DNA from: Kappaphycus alvarezii
Taxonomy: Eukaryota; Rhodophyta; Florideophyceae; Gigartinales; Solieriaceae
Length of the DNA stretch: 64,000 bases
Direction of reading: 5' to 3'
Assembly (NCBI GenBank): GCA_002205965.3
Contig: NADL03000074.1
Coordinates: forward strand, 62,001-126,000
Position 1 is the stretch's first letter, and each line of letters starts with the position of its first letter. Position numbers and translations under genes: made by a program. This document shows positions 24,061 to 37,316 of this stretch, in pieces. Below the pieces are notes generated by a model. It ran no database searches. It saw only the letters and a program-made list of their open reading frames with translations, and had not been told where the DNA came from.

Positions 24061-24069
24061 TGGACAGCA

Positions 24070-25830
24070 GGCCGCTGACATACAACGGAGATTTTCAAGT
24101 TGGTGGCTTACCATCGTCCGTAATGTATGGACACACCAGAGCCACCAATATCCTATACCACCAAAGTACTGGCGATGGAAAGAGGAAAAAAGCCGTTTTC
24201 GGTACTTTAGAGGGTGATTTTCAACTGAAATATTAGTTTTCAGTAGTATTTGGAGTGATGTAATTTTTTTTGTGCGTAGCGTCTATATAAACGGTGGTCG
24301 GGACTGTTAAGCTTCGACCTTCTCCCTCCCCAGACAACAACCACTAAAAAAACCCAGACCCAAAAACACTCCAACCTAAGCGACCTCACAACAAACGCCA
24401 CTACTAATATTTACTTTGACTTTCTTCAACCGCTAAGTGTCCCTCTTCGGGCGTCATCTCCTGTTTGTATGCAAGGGCGTCGTCTGGCGATACCTGAGTG
24501 TTTAGTCCGCTAAGCCTCCTCGCTACAGAAGGCGGAGCACTTCTTGTGCTCAGGTATATGAGGACAAGTTCGGGAAACTCCGCCTTCGTGGTATAAAAGA
24601 GGCGATAGAGTAAAGAAAAGGAATGGTAAAGAGGAGTAAAAGGGGTCAAAATATGGCATGTTTTGGAGTGGAATTTATTTAAGAAGCTATATTCCACTGC
24701 CCCCGCTCGCCGTCGTTCTCCAACTTGCAGCCACCGCTCGCTAGCCATCTACACCAGGCACAAAAGCCCGACCGTGCAAAAGGCACCCTCCCCCGCGTCA
24801 AACCAATCCTCTGAAGGAGTCGACGCCCTAATTGATTCTGTTATCAGCCAAAACAAATAATATCAAGAGAAGAATGACCAAGGAAGACAGACAAAAAGAG
24901 GTCTGCGGACTCGGGCCGGACAGAGTATCCGAGGAGCAGTTATATCGGCGAAGAGTCAGAAAAGGCCAGCGAAAAGGGTTTAGGTGAAACGGCGGTAAGT
25001 AGGGACAAATTTACGGCCGTAAGTGAGATGAGAAGGAAGTACGTATCAGTCCTCTTGTGGATAGAACGATAAGGAAACCACCGGCGTCCCTACGCCTCCG
25101 AACGACCGAGTAAAAGTTTCCACGGGTACCCCGTAAAGCGACCACGATGGACCTCTTTGTTCCGGGAGCTGCTCCCGCTAGGAGACAAAAGCCAGAGGAC
25201 CCCACAAGGCTAAGCAAAGGTACACTCCTTTTTGGCTCGACAAGTCATTAGTAGGCCTCGTATCCTGACGGCTACTCCGGGACCATCACTTGCCGTCCCT
25301 GACGCCGACATCGGCGCAACTGCTTTTCCGCCTTGATTGCTAGTAAGAACAACCAACGAAAGAGGGGCAGTCACAAAAAGAAGACGCCAACCCACTATTG
25401 CAAGTTATGTGGCTTTCGTGCGCCGAGCAAGGATTAGTTCGAAGCCCATAAGGACGGATTTAAACACAATAAATCCTTTACCCGATCGTTGAAGCCATTG
25501 TTTGCTACATTTTGGACGAATCAGCTCAAGTGTGAGTTTCATGTGCGAGTGGATTTGGAAATCGACCTCATTCAACTCCTCATGAGTCGAAAAAACCACA
25601 AGAATTAGGCCCACAGAGGGATCCGGAAGAATTGGCCCTTAGTACTATAGGCCTAGCGAGGTTTTTAGATGTTTTAAGTATTTCTTTGAGTAATTGAATG
25701 GAAACAAAAAGAATGAAACAAAGAAAATAAAGAAGAAAACGAAAAGGAAGATAAAAAGAAGAATTTTAACATCCCTTCCGCACTGTACCTAAATTCGTAC
25801 AGTTAGGCGCTAATCACCAAACCAAAGGCC
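24070..25830. mobile_element. sequence inserted inside copia element, class unknown
   Basis: In intact copia proteins only about ten residues separate the segment ending GI.Y from the RNase H start (DADWA). Here some 1.75 kb intervenes, so this is a nested insertion. It contains TATATAAACGG near 24283, a GC-richer middle part (24,400-25,600) and a purine-rich stretch before 25,780. Minus-strand frames at 24404-24748 and 25011-25395 have no recognisable domain. Confidence 0.5.
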
Positions 25831-26260
25831 ATTCCTCCACAATGTGCAATGACGCGGACAATGCAAATGCCGCTGAACGCAGGTCCCGCTCTTGTATTCT
25901 GCACACTGTATGGGGCTCACTGATCGTCTGGTCTATCTCTGAACAGTCCACAGTGGCCAAGTACACATCTGAAGCCGAAAATCCTGCTGGGTCCGATGAG
26001 GTGGAGCAAACTCTCTGGTTCCGTCGACTCCGAGCTGATTGGAGCATCACTGAAGTATGACTGCCCAAGCTCATTATAGACAACAGGTCAACCATACACT
26101 TTGCGAACTGTGCAACCCTAACTAAACCCCGCAAACTAATCTAAATCCCAGTCTATCACTTAGTCGACCACTTCATCAAAGGAAATTTCACAGTTACACA
26201 CATTCCCTCAGAGAGCAACCAAGCTAATGCATTAAAAAAAGCCCGAAGACGACCCAAAGT
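25830..26260 (+). pseudogene. copia RNase H relic
   Basis: The frame 25842-26060 reads NDADNANAAERRSRS then ISEQSTVAKYTSEAENPAGS and WFRRLRADW, matching copia RNase H (DADWA, S.KQ.TVA.SSTEAEY.A, W.R.L). After a stop it continues LIIDNRSTIHFANC, then VYHLVDHFIKGN and PSESNQANAL, matching DNQsai, rtKHIdirYHFire and tedqlADilTK. The catalytic D and E are still seen, but stops break the frame. It terminates the plus-strand copia element upstream of its 3' LTR-like repeat. Confidence 0.85.
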
Positions 26261-26483
26261 TATATAGAACCGCGCCTATATGCAAATGAACTCTATTCCC
26301 GAAAGAGAAGACAGAGGCAAGCAAACGCTACCCCACCCATCACCTACTAATACACAACAATCACCTAACAACCTCGATTTACCGATTTCACTCGGGACTG
26401 GCAAAGCAACCAAGAAACAGCATAGAAAACGGAAACCAAGGCTAAAAACAATAATGTAACCAGGACAGTCTGTCCCCTTGAAT

Positions 26484-26555
26484 AAAAGTTATAAAAGCGC
26501 AAAAAGGAATATAAATGCAAAAGGCAAAGAATAAATGAAGATAACGGTCTACGTT
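26484..26555 (+). repeat. 3' LTR-like repeat
   Basis: Partner of 20026-20095, in the same orientation, with TATAAAAGCG and the ATGAAGATAACG block. It marks the approximate right end of the copia element. Confidence 0.55.
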
Positions 26556-26559
26556 CTGA

Positions 26560-29500
26560 CAGGGAACTAGGGAACTGTTAAAGAAGGCAAGTAAGGACCC
26601 TTTTTTATTAAAACATTGCAGTAATAAATAGTATGATCAAGAAGGAAAATTTTTACATCACTCAGAAAATTAAATCTAAAACTTTTCGGTGGGTTCAGAG
26701 TCGCAAAAATTGAACTTAAACTATTGGAAGAAATGATTTTCTAGCTATTCTAATAATAGTTTCAAAATTTCAAATTACATATATTAACTTTTGGAACTTT
26801 AATTTCTTCAATTGAAAGAACATACTCTTTTTTCAAATATCGTAAAAATAAAAACTTCAGAACCTTTCACTATTTGGAAGCATAATTCTAGATGGTATAA
26901 AATCAACCTCATAGAAAGTTATAATTGTATATCAAAACTTTTTTATTGGAATATTCTGATATTGAAGCACCTAAGTCAGATTTATCACTATCATGATGAA
27001 TTATTTAGCTAACCAATTTTTTTTGTCAAATTTCAAACAAGAAAGTCATACATTTCTAAAAAGAGCTCTTCAAAGATATGAATTGATAATTTTATGAGAT
27101 GCAGTACATATTTTTTTATATAATTTTAGATGTAGCTCTATTAAAAACCTTTGATAATCTAAAGTTTATATGAATTTTTTCAAGGAAGAGCTCCCAGTTA
27201 CATTTTTGACAGGATATATAAGCATAGATAAATTTATTCTAAAGGTATCAGGGGGTAAACGTGAGTCTTTAGAAGCATTTTATGCATAATTTGATGCTTT
27301 TGATAATTTATTTGAGCCTTAAATTCTTTCAAGAACTATTTAGACTATTTGCACTAGTGTGAGGCTTTTACAGTAAAATGAGCGGTATAAGGAATCATTT
27401 GATATCTGCATTACTATTCCTGTTAAATTAGTATAGTATTTTAGGTGTTAATAAATCATAAAGCATCCATACAGGCTCTAAATATTGTTTCCTTTACTTT
27501 TCCTTCGATCTGGAAAATTTACTCTCAGAATTACCTACGTATCGATGCCAAGTTATCAAATATACTATACTGAAGATCTTTTTTTCCCCCGTCTCAACCA
27601 AAATTCCTCACATTACGTTTTCTTATTCATTTTTCACCTCCAACTATGATAATACGATTTCTTTTCTGATACTACCCCCTTAAATATCTCATTACGTTTT
27701 CGGATGCTGACCACCTCATTGTTGTTGCTTTTAGAAAAGGCTCAAATACAAAGTAAGATCGCAAAAAATGGTCGCAATTATCGTTACCTGAAACATTGTT
27801 GAAGCCAAAGAAATTATATTTTTCTGTAGCGGACATTATCGATCTGGCATGTGTCTTTCACCTGTAAAACTGGTAAGAAGTTATCTGGGAATACCTGAAA
27901 TCCACTGTAGCATCAAAATATGTCCAATGGTGGCGCTGCAGTGGTCTAATCCATGAGTGGCGCAACTTGAATTGCTACAGATCATTTTTTCCGTTTCTCT
28001 CGAAGATAAATAAAAGTAAAGGGGTCAACAAATATTTTCTTTGAGAAAAGCGAGAAGGAATGTTTCAGTAAAAAACTGTAGAACATAACAAAATGTTAAA
28101 ATGGGATAAGATATCGCCAAAATTCATCTATAAATAAGAATACTCAATAAGAGTATTCAAAAATGCCTTCAGAAAACGTGATACTCCCTAATGGTATCGA
28201 GAGATGACCCTGGAAATAATGGAAAGAATAATATCAAGTAGGAACAAAGCTCATTCAGATAACCATTGGTCCCTTTTCATATCATCTTCAATAAAAATTA
28301 ACAGCCATTATGGGCAGTCAGACATCATGGCATGTCAGTTTTTATCAAGAAATATTTCTTCTAAGACATGTCTGCTTGTAAACATTTTGCACTGCCAGTT
28401 ATATACTAGAGATGTTTAAAACCCATTCCTTCGAATCCAGACACGCCTTGCCTCTCAACTTTTTATAAAATTTGTCTTAAATAATGCAAGAATACATCAC
28501 ACGTTTTCATTTGATAAGGAGAATTTTCAACCTGTGCAGGTATACAGTACAATTCGATATCGCTTCAGAAGATTGGCTCGCTTACGATCATTGTACCATA
28601 AACTGTACTTGTATAAGTCTGAAGTCTAACTGTGAGGATACTGAATAGTTACGTATGTTTTTTCAATTAAAAAGTCGTCCCGTGCTCCTAAATTTCTGCG
28701 TCTGGTTACTCTTTCCAAAAAAAAGATTAAAAGGAAAATATCATTCCATCGAGTTTGAATTCAGCTAGTTACGACGATTAAATGGAATTATGAGGAAATT
28801 TTATTGAGCTTACATATGAAAATCACCATCATGGAAGTATTCATTACTTTCATCTAAGAGAAAAGATGTTAAGTCTCAAAATTTCGAACATTTTTTATCT
28901 CCAAAAGTATAATTATTGCGTTACTAATTTATAAAGCAATGTAGCGCATAGATGGGTTTACAATGGATATTGAATTCGCTTGAGCATGTAGTACTAGATT
29001 TTAGCCTCCTCATACTGTAGTTCTAACTATTCGATTAATTTTTCATTTGGCCTCGTTCCAGATTCCGGTTCCTAGTACGCTCTTATGAAGATTTAATCAC
29101 TAAATCATAATTAAGATTGACTGCATTTTTTCATTTTAGGTGATTAACAGCTTTAGATCTTTACTTTGAATTTTTTGGCGCCAAAAACATGTCTGATTAG
29201 GAATCTGAGGTATGAATTCATAGAGGATAGTATGGATCGCATGTCTTCGTTTCGGGGCCTTTTTATCAATTAAATTTTTACCGTTTCGATTCGATCACCT
29301 TACCTCGAACCAGGCTCAGTTTATTCAAACTTGAAACAGCTTGTGCGACTGGCCTCCTATTCAACCAAACTCAGCAGTAATCAGTGTCCCTCGTCTCACT
29401 TACCGATATCTATCTTCGTCGTACGGAGAGCGGAATCCGGGTATGCTCCGCTTGCTGATTCTATCCAAGGTCGCTTATGTCAAGCATTATTTGTCATTTT

Positions 29501-32500
29501 TGCATTCTTTATACACAAGTGGAAAAGTTTGGGTGATCTGTATTTAGAAATATCTCTGGGACCCTAATGAATCTAATTTATTATTTCTACTTTTCTGTTC
29601 GCGCAATTGGGTTTGCAATGACTTCCCATGATTTCCCTACGTATATATATGGTAATACGCAAGTAATCGAATATCCCGTCATTGCAGTGATTGCAACTGA
29701 TTATCGAGTATACTAGAACCTTCCATCCAATTTTTGTTTGTGATATTCATTTTGGTTTGCCTTCATTGCGTTGTTTAGCTGTCAAAATGAGTCCCTTCGG
29801 TAATATAAAAAGCAGAAGAGCCGGTGTCATTCAGCGATAGAATTTTTAAATTATTGTTGAAAATTAACCAGATAGTTAAAAATTAATTGTCTGAGGCTAC
29901 AGTTTGGAGGGGGGGAAATTGGGTTGCTTTACTGTGAGTATTGGAAAGTTTGGGAGTCCCCTGCCTGTTTGGACAGTTCGGAGTGCTGAGAAAGCTAGAA
30001 AATTGTTTCGAAAAATTACATCTCTTTTTAATGAAAAAGATGTGAATTTCAAACATGTATTTTAGTAAAAATTCAAATCAGATATGTCAATATCGGAGTC
30101 TTTTCTAAACCGAAGTGAAGTATAAATTATAAGAGTACTAAAATAGTGAAAGTTGAGAACCATAGTCCTACATCCTTCGCTATTCGATCGAAGGTCTTAT
30201 TAAGCTTTCAGGAAAAAATTGTGAGCAATTGTGATTTTTTGAATTTTGATCTTGGATATTTGCACTAATTTTCTGAAATCTTTTGTGGAAATTTTCGCAG
30301 GTAACATTAAATAATTTAAAAATTTTAGAAATTAAGGTCTCACAAAGAGCAAATAAAACTCAGTGAGCCTCAAAATAGGGCTTGTAGAAGCTTTTGTTTG
30401 GTAGAACCGGGAAATCGAAAATTTTTAATATTCTTCTAAGGTTCCCTCCCCGAACTTAAGCTTCGAATTAATTTCTTCAGTCGTTCTGATTTCTGGGGTA
30501 AATTATGTTTCGTATATTAGATGATTCATTTGGAAGAAGTTTTTGGTGCTCACTTACACTCTGAATAAAGCGAAAATTAAAAGTATGAACAAATGAAAAT
30601 CGAGTACCGCTAAAAATTGATTTTTACTCTCAAGCGTACAAGTAGACATAGGAATGAACATAATATATATTGAAACAAAAAATAATGATGTGGTACTTTA
30701 AACGATAATTTCAAGGAAAAACTTGATGTTGTGTATTAATTCAAAAAAACTTGGTCGGATGTGCATTCATTGCACTAAATATATCAAAATAAACTTTAAG
30801 GATGAAAAATCGATACATGGATAGATTCCTAGATGAAACCACGACAAAATTTATCCAAAAATCTTAACATTTATTAATACTGGAGCACTGCATGAGCAAA
30901 GACGCACGTGCGGTAAAACAGAAGCATGTTGGAACTTTTCTGTTAGTAAAGAAAGCTTCCAATTATATCACTCAAAAAAATCGTTTTTCCATATAAAGTT
31001 CCAATGAACACATCTGAAAGTTCAGAATGAATGTTTTCCGAACAAATTATCCTTGAGGTTATTCCAGTAGGCTGTGTGGCGTTATTGATTTCAGTATCTA
31101 TAAACTCTGTAAAGTGATTAATTAGGATGAGAGTAATTGTAAGGAAACAAAAGATCCAAACAACAAAATCAAAGAAAAAATCTGTGTAGGAGGCGTATGA
31201 AGTCATTTCAGACAGGATAGTCGCAATTATTTCTTCTATTTCTACATCCAAGTGTTTTACCAAGAAATTAATCTCTTCGTTTATATAGAAGAGGAATCAT
31301 TCTTGCTGTTTCTAATTTCTTCCCATAATATGTTGGATGCAGGAAGCAGAATGATTATGTCTGCGCGACTTCGCAGATTTTCTAACAAGCAGCTGTGATG
31401 AGCTGAAAGGAACCGATAGCAGCGTGTTTCATTTATACTGGAAAACTAAAATACAATTTGTTATATTTCAAATATTCTGTATGGAATTAGACCAGTGCTA
31501 ACTTAATGCAACAAAAAAAATGGACAGGCCACAGGAACGGTAGCGTAAATTGCTGTTTCCTCAATCCTATCCATGATTTTTACAAACTAAGGTCCGAATG
31601 ACTACGCTTGACAAGGAATTGATTTACTGATGCAATTTTGTTATTTGAAGGAGTAGGCCGTAGGTTTTTTTGTACATATAAGATGTAAATTTAAAGTGTT
31701 TGAATGGGATCAAATTCGGCATGATTTTTCAACGAGAAGGTAATTTTAATTTTTTACTGGAATGTCTCGCTGAGCAACCTTTTAGGTGGAGCAAAATGTA
31801 GATTGTGTCAATTTTTCCTTTAGATATTAATACAGATATATCTATTATCCATAATATCTATGAAAAAGTCAGTGATGTCCCAATGAACTTATTCATATGT
31901 TTTCAGAAAAAATAGAAGTAGAACATATTCTTACTTTTTGATTGTTTCTATTTTGATACATTTTTACTTATCTTTATATTTTTGAATTAGAAATAAAGTC
32001 CATTAATATAGGTTAGAGGTTGAGTAGATATTCCTGCTTTTTTTAGTAAACCGGTATTCGCATTGAATGGGTTTCAAGAGCCAACTGAGTGGGTAACGTT
32101 ACACGATACAAATTTGGAAATTTTATCAGAATTTGTGAACATTTCTTTCAAATAAACGTACACATATAACTCTTGTTCATTTATGTGACGCAAGAACCTA
32201 TTATGAAAAATTAAATAATCTAGTATATCTCCCGTATAGTTTTTATTCAAAGTTCCCACAAATTTTTACCAAAAAGAACACAAAACCATCGATTATGTCT
32301 TAAGTTATGATTCAGTACCAATTACCATTCCTTAAGAATAAATAAAGAAAATAGCCGCCGAGGCTTGGTAGCCCTTGTACATTCAAATACACCACTGACT
32401 CGAAAAAGATTAAAATGCATTAGGATATAGCAAATTATTTCTATAAATTTTATGTAACGATGGTTTCTGATCTCCACGGTTTTTTGAAAATATCTTCCTG

Positions 32501-35330
32501 TTAAAAACGCAAGAGTGGTGGTTACAACAGATAATTTGATTTTCTCTGTGATAATACTGATTTCAATTATACGGAAGTTCACTCTATACAAAAGTTTATA
32601 GTATGCACTTAAAAGAATTGTCATTGAAAAGAGGAACAACATGTTCGGACCAAACATTTGTTGGTTCGCCGTACAGTTTATCCCACGTCTGAGGCTACAT
32701 TAGAAGCTGTCTTGCTGTTAACACTCTTGTATCACTAAGGATATGTAAGACCTGAACATATTCGGAAGCTCAAAGCTGTGATCACGGCACTGGCACGGGT
32801 TGGACTGATTGAGAGGAGGCTCCCCAATCTTGACTTCATCTCAATTAAATACTGGAATATCCCCTCTAACCAGTGCTATCATCTCGATATCAGCTGCATT
32901 TATGTAAATCCTGACTCATGTTGCAGCAAGATTGTGCAGCGTGGAACTCGTCAAATCTCCTCCTTCGTTCATCAGATCTAAATACTTTATAATGATGGCG
33001 AGCGAAAAATGCCTTTGCGTCATCTTCATATCAATTAGCTTCAACCTCGTAACTGGCGTAGCGTTTAAATATCCGGTAATCGTTAATATTTTGAGTATTT
33101 TCTTACATGTACGGTTGTCCATCACCTTGGCACGAAGCAATAGCGTAGCATAAGCAACTTTTTCGGGTACGATATTGCTGGAATCAGTTTCTTCATGATC
33201 AGGGTTATTTGAGATTTCAGGTCGCTTCAGAGTCTATTCTTGCACCCTAACATCAGATGCATTATGATGGCTGTAATTAATTTATCTGATTGGATTGTAC
33301 GTCTCCGTCGTAGTTCGGAATTGCTCAGGGTTTGCTCAAATGTTATTCTGCTTGTCTGCTGGAGATTGCAGGGAACTGTCTGCCCCTCTGAACGAAAACT
33401 GCATTATAGTTTCTAATGCCAGGTGCGGATTCTCAGGATCGCGGAAGAGCAAACTGTTGTCCGAGAGATGTAAATGTGTCGCGGTCTTTAAGGATCTCAC
33501 AGTATTCCAAAGGAGAAAAGGCTCACGGAGTGTAATAGCCCCGCGGATCGAAGATAGAGATTCTCAACAGGTATGTGCAAATTTTCTCACAACTTTGGGA
33601 GCAGTATTCTCTACTGTGATCACGATTCTTTATTTTCACTATTAGGGAAATCCGAGATTTCCCTGACATAAGATTAAATATGTAAATCACTTGATGAAAT
33701 TTGTGATACGCAGGCTTTTCTTATTGGCCACGCGAAATTTCCCGATTGTATATTTCACTTTTCAAATACCATAGATCGACCCTCATTACTATTGTCAGAC
33801 GTAAATTGCCAAAATGAGACCATTTTATTTCATAAAAGTCAGTTATGTGCTAGAAAAAGCACAACTATACTCTTTAACATTGTCATTTACTGTCCTATTT
33901 GACCCAAGAAGGATTTAAAGTTACGCTTTTGTGATATATGCCAACTAGCATGCCACAAAATGGTGCTGTAACGATTATCAATACCGAGTGTAGAAATATT
34001 TGTAGAGGTATGGAAAGATAGAAGGTCATTCATCAGGCACAAACTACTTAAAAGTTAATTTGAGTTGAAAATATAAGGATAATACAACTTTCAATGGGAA
34101 AATGATAACATTAAGATTCGAGGTACTTCTATTCAGTGTCATGAACGCAAGCAATATTCTAATGAGTAGTCAATATTTCTCTTCAAGTACTCCGAGCTGC
34201 GAAAGTATATATTAATGACTTATTGATAACATAAATGACCTTCGGAGAACCATTTAAGTTATTACGATATTCTAGCGAAGTAAAGAACGAATTCATGAGT
34301 CAAAGAAATGGTTCCTTCTGGTAGACCTTTTTGAAATTTTTGTCAAAATTTTGGAACTGTATAGTTGGAGGTTCATTAAGGAATTTGCTTTAAAAAATAA
34401 GAACTACTAAACAAAAGAAAACTAATAGGGTGGAAAGAAGCATTTAGCGAGCTTAAAGAGAAGCCATGTGGTCTCAAATTACTAACCTATACGCATTTTA
34501 ACCTTAAACCTATCATCAGAGAAAAGAAATAGGTTTAATGTCCCCCATACAACGGAAAATTGTCCTCAAAAATATGAAAAAGGTTAAGCCTGTTGAATTT
34601 GCCGTGTCAACTTTAAATCACTTGGAGGAGGGAAACTCTATCTACATGAAACAACATCGGATATATTTATCGCGTTGTGGAACATTTTTGCGTGTATCAC
34701 TTATGATAGGCAAAAAATCTCGGAAAAAAATTAAAATTCGCTGTAAAGACAAGGACGATCAATCTACATGTTCATCTGCTTCGCATTTTGATAATTTTAT
34801 CTAATCCGATTTGAACTTTTGCATAGAAGTTAACTGGACTTGCAGAAGTGCACTAATCTCATGAAGACGTGAAAAAGGCTAACTTACGGTAAATAAATGA
34901 TCCTTCGATATCCTGTTAATGATAAAATTGACCTCAACCAGAAGAAAAGGGTATACAAAAAGTAAAAAGCTTTCAAGTTATTGAATACATTACATTTTTT
35001 ATTTTTTGAAGCTTTCACTGTATCCGTAGCTTCATTAATAGGAAATAATCAGGATCTAGAGAATATCGAGTACCTTGCATGATGAATTACGATATTTGGA
35101 TCTCCGAAGAGCTTAAAGGTCTTCACAAAGAAACTACTTTATTATCCCCAATTCCTAGGGTTTCAAGCGACAAGCGACTTTGCGAATATCTGTTATTGCT
35201 GTCAAAGGGTCACTTTGATCTAAAACTACAACAATATTCTGATCTTTCTAGTTTGAAATGCCTTGGGCCATATTATACAGCATTTGCAGGTCCATTGAAG
35301 TAAAAGTACGTCGAGAAAGATTTTCTTCTA
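26560..35330. other. AT-rich region without recognisable genes
   Basis: About 8.8 kb. The largest frames (31263-30943 minus, 32657-32322 minus, 33295-33645 plus, 34538-34804 plus) are 88-116 codons and show no domain I know. The 32.6-33.6 kb part is somewhat less AT-rich. A lone R3 tail lies at 29905-29965. No RNA genes were seen. Confidence 0.5.
29905..29965 (-). repeat. solo 3' tail of LINE-like element (R3)
   Basis: Matches 17060-17120 almost base for base through TTGGGTT, CTTTACTGTGAGTA, TGGAAAG and GGGAGTCC, but no coding remnant lies beside it. This fits an extremely 5'-truncated LINE copy or an independent short repeat. Confidence 0.6.
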
Positions 35331-35332
35331 AT

Positions 35333-35905
35333 AAGAGTGGAACAAATTACTGAATGGCAATTTTTATTACTTCATTAGGCGACCATCGCTGAAGTAGTGC
35401 TAAAATCCGTATAACAGAACATAATTCCGGCCAGCGGATCAATAGATTGATGTTTTCTGTGTTGTTTCACTAAGCTTTCGGAGCCCTTTTTTTTATTCAA
35501 ATCATCCAGTCGGGGACCTCCTTAGGTAAACAAACCATACTGGACAATATATATTCCAAGAAACCTACCTAATTAGACTACTACGAAAACATCACCCATG
35601 CTGCCACGAAAGCTGTAGGAGTGGAACAAATTGCTGGGTGGCCCTTTTCATTATCTTAGTAGGAGTCCACTGCTGAAGTAGTGCTAAAATCAGTATACGA
35701 GAGTATAATTCTGTCGGCGGGACAACAGATCGATGTTGAATGGATTGTTTCACTGATTTTTCGAAGTTTTTGTTTCTTTTTATCAATCATCTCAGTCGAT
35801 GACCTCATGAAGTAAACAAACTGGACAAAGACGTAGTCCAGAAAACCTATCTAACTAGACTACTACAACTCTACATCCCATACTGCCACGAAGGCGGTAG
35901 GAGGC
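35333..35905. repeat. tandem duplication, two units of about 287 bases
   Basis: Unit 1 (35333-35617) and unit 2 (35618-35905) align along their length. Both start TGGAACAAATT, contain GCTGAAGTAGTGCTAAAATC, and end with a CTAACTAGACTACTAC-like block and TGCCACGAA..CGGTAGGAG. Identity is moderate, so the duplication is not recent. It lies just downstream of the minus-strand copia RNase H end, so it may derive from that element's 3' region. Confidence 0.8.
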
Positions 35906-35990
35906 AGTCCAGTGAGAATATTAAACATACAAAGATTCCTATCGAAACAAACTCTTCAGACCATTTGTCCTCATACTGCATGAACTAAGA

Positions 35991-36515
35991 CTAATCCGTG
36001 AGGTCTATATTGTCAGACAAAAATTTACTGTACAGATTTTGAATAGTCAAATCGTAGGCCATATCAACATGTCGGAACTCATGAGTAAGAAACTCTCGAT
36101 AGAGCAACAATTCTGTATCAAACTGTGCCCGCGGAGGAGCGCAAACTGATAGCATCGAAGTCGCCCTCCTGCTCCTAGTGGTCATACTAGCTCATTTCTC
36201 CCCGGATTGAGACTCAATGACGGCCTGTGTCTCTCAAAAGCAATGCGTCCTAAAGGCTTTGTGAGTATGTCTGTCACCATGCTCGAAGTTGGACAATACG
36301 ATAGGGTTACAATGGCGTGGGTAACGTTTTCCTTGATAAAGTTTCTTCTTATCACAACATGCTTGGCACTTGTGACACCCTCCTTTGGCCAGATCGAAAG
36401 CTCCTGGTTGTCCTCTCTCACCTCTGTTGCACCTGTGTGGTGATATCCCCACTCAGTGAGCAAGTGCCAAATGCAAACAACGACCTTTGCAGTCTCCCAT
36501 TGAAAACTCAGTGAA
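35991..36515 (-). pseudogene. copia RNase H and C-terminal end
   Basis: Minus-strand end of a Ty1/copia pol. It reads ETAKVVVCIWHLLTEWG, then REDNQELSIW (the DNQ motif), AKHVVIRRNFIKENV (rtKHIdiryhFirE), LSYCPTSSMVTDILTKPLGR and FERHRPSL. These match the family terminus closely and in order. The frame 36463-36182 is open, with a short 64-codon frame following to 35991. Only this end is present; the region further upstream (36.5-37.4 kb) has no reverse transcriptase, so the element is a fragment. Confidence 0.9.
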
Positions 36516-37316
36516 ACAACGCAGACAAGATCGATGCATGGACCTGGTGGCGGAATGTTATAACTGGCTGTCTCCCGAAATAGAACATTTCAAACAAGGC
36601 ACCTTGCTTTACTGAAAATCCTCCTGTTCATTTTCGAGAGGGCAATTTTCTGTTGAAAACGGTTCTCGATTTTGGTCGTATGCCGCATGGAGAAGCGGGA
36701 AGAAATTTTCCAACAATCAAGGAGACATCTAGAAAGCTATGTGGGAAAATGATTTGGGGTGGTGTGGCGGCATATTAGAGCTACGAAATGCATTGTGGTG
36801 ATTGGGCGGCGAGTAGAGTAAATTAGTCTAGTCACAAGGTGTACTGTACAGTACACTTAGTGTAACGGAGTGCATAACTGTACGCGGGCGTGTGTCCCAA
36901 GGCGTGCTGACGGTGCAAACGAGGCGTGATAGCAAAGGGGACGGCGGTTGCATTTGTGCAATTGAAGTATGCAGACGATGACTGGTGTAGGGGGAAAGGC
37001 GGGAGACGGTGGGTATTGTCGCAGGGCAAGTGTGGGCGTGCACAACCCATGTGCATCGGGTGGTGCACAACCAGGGGGGGGAATAGGTGAGCGTGTGTAA
37101 GTGAATCGAGTGCATGTGTGTCAACCACTTGTAAAAACCTGGCAAACGGCAAAACGGCCGATTCGGGCTCATCATGCGCCATAACCACAACGGGCAACGT
37201 GGCGTTGTCTCACCGATCCAATAGGCGCAGCGCGCCGCCTGCTTCCAACCTGCCTCGATCTTTCCTTTTTCCAAACGTTCCATACGCCAATCAAATACTA
37301 TACCATATCTGCCCAT
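36516..37316. other. spacer upstream of GC-rich island
   Basis: No credible gene. It holds an 18-base perfect palindrome at 36839-36856. Long minus-strand frames (up to 196 codons at 37418-36828) lack protein-like character and are taken as chance products of strand-biased composition. Confidence 0.4.
36839..36856. promoter_or_regulatory. 18-base perfect palindrome GTGTACTGTACAGTACAC
   Basis: Identical to its reverse complement and containing overlapping GTACTGTAC and GTACAGTAC. About 780 bases upstream of gene B. Dimeric transcription-factor sites often look like this; no factor is known here. Confidence 0.45.

Larger units (their letters stand above)
20026..26555 (+). mobile_element. Ty1/copia-type retrotransposon, decayed, with nested insertion
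   Basis: Class I element read on the plus strand. End repeats at 20026-20095 and 26484-26555 share TATAAAAGCG and a downstream ATGAAGA...TACGTTC block. Inside, in order, are a gag-like region (20644-21145), an unexplained acidic frame (21772-22270), the reverse transcriptase (about 23220-24060) and the RNase H (25830-26260). That is the expected copia order, except that protease and integrase are not recognisable and about 1.8 kb of foreign sequence lies between reverse transcriptase and RNase H. Frames are broken by stops and shifts throughout. The end repeats are diverged, so the insertion is old. The true LTR boundaries are not resolved. Confidence 0.65.
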
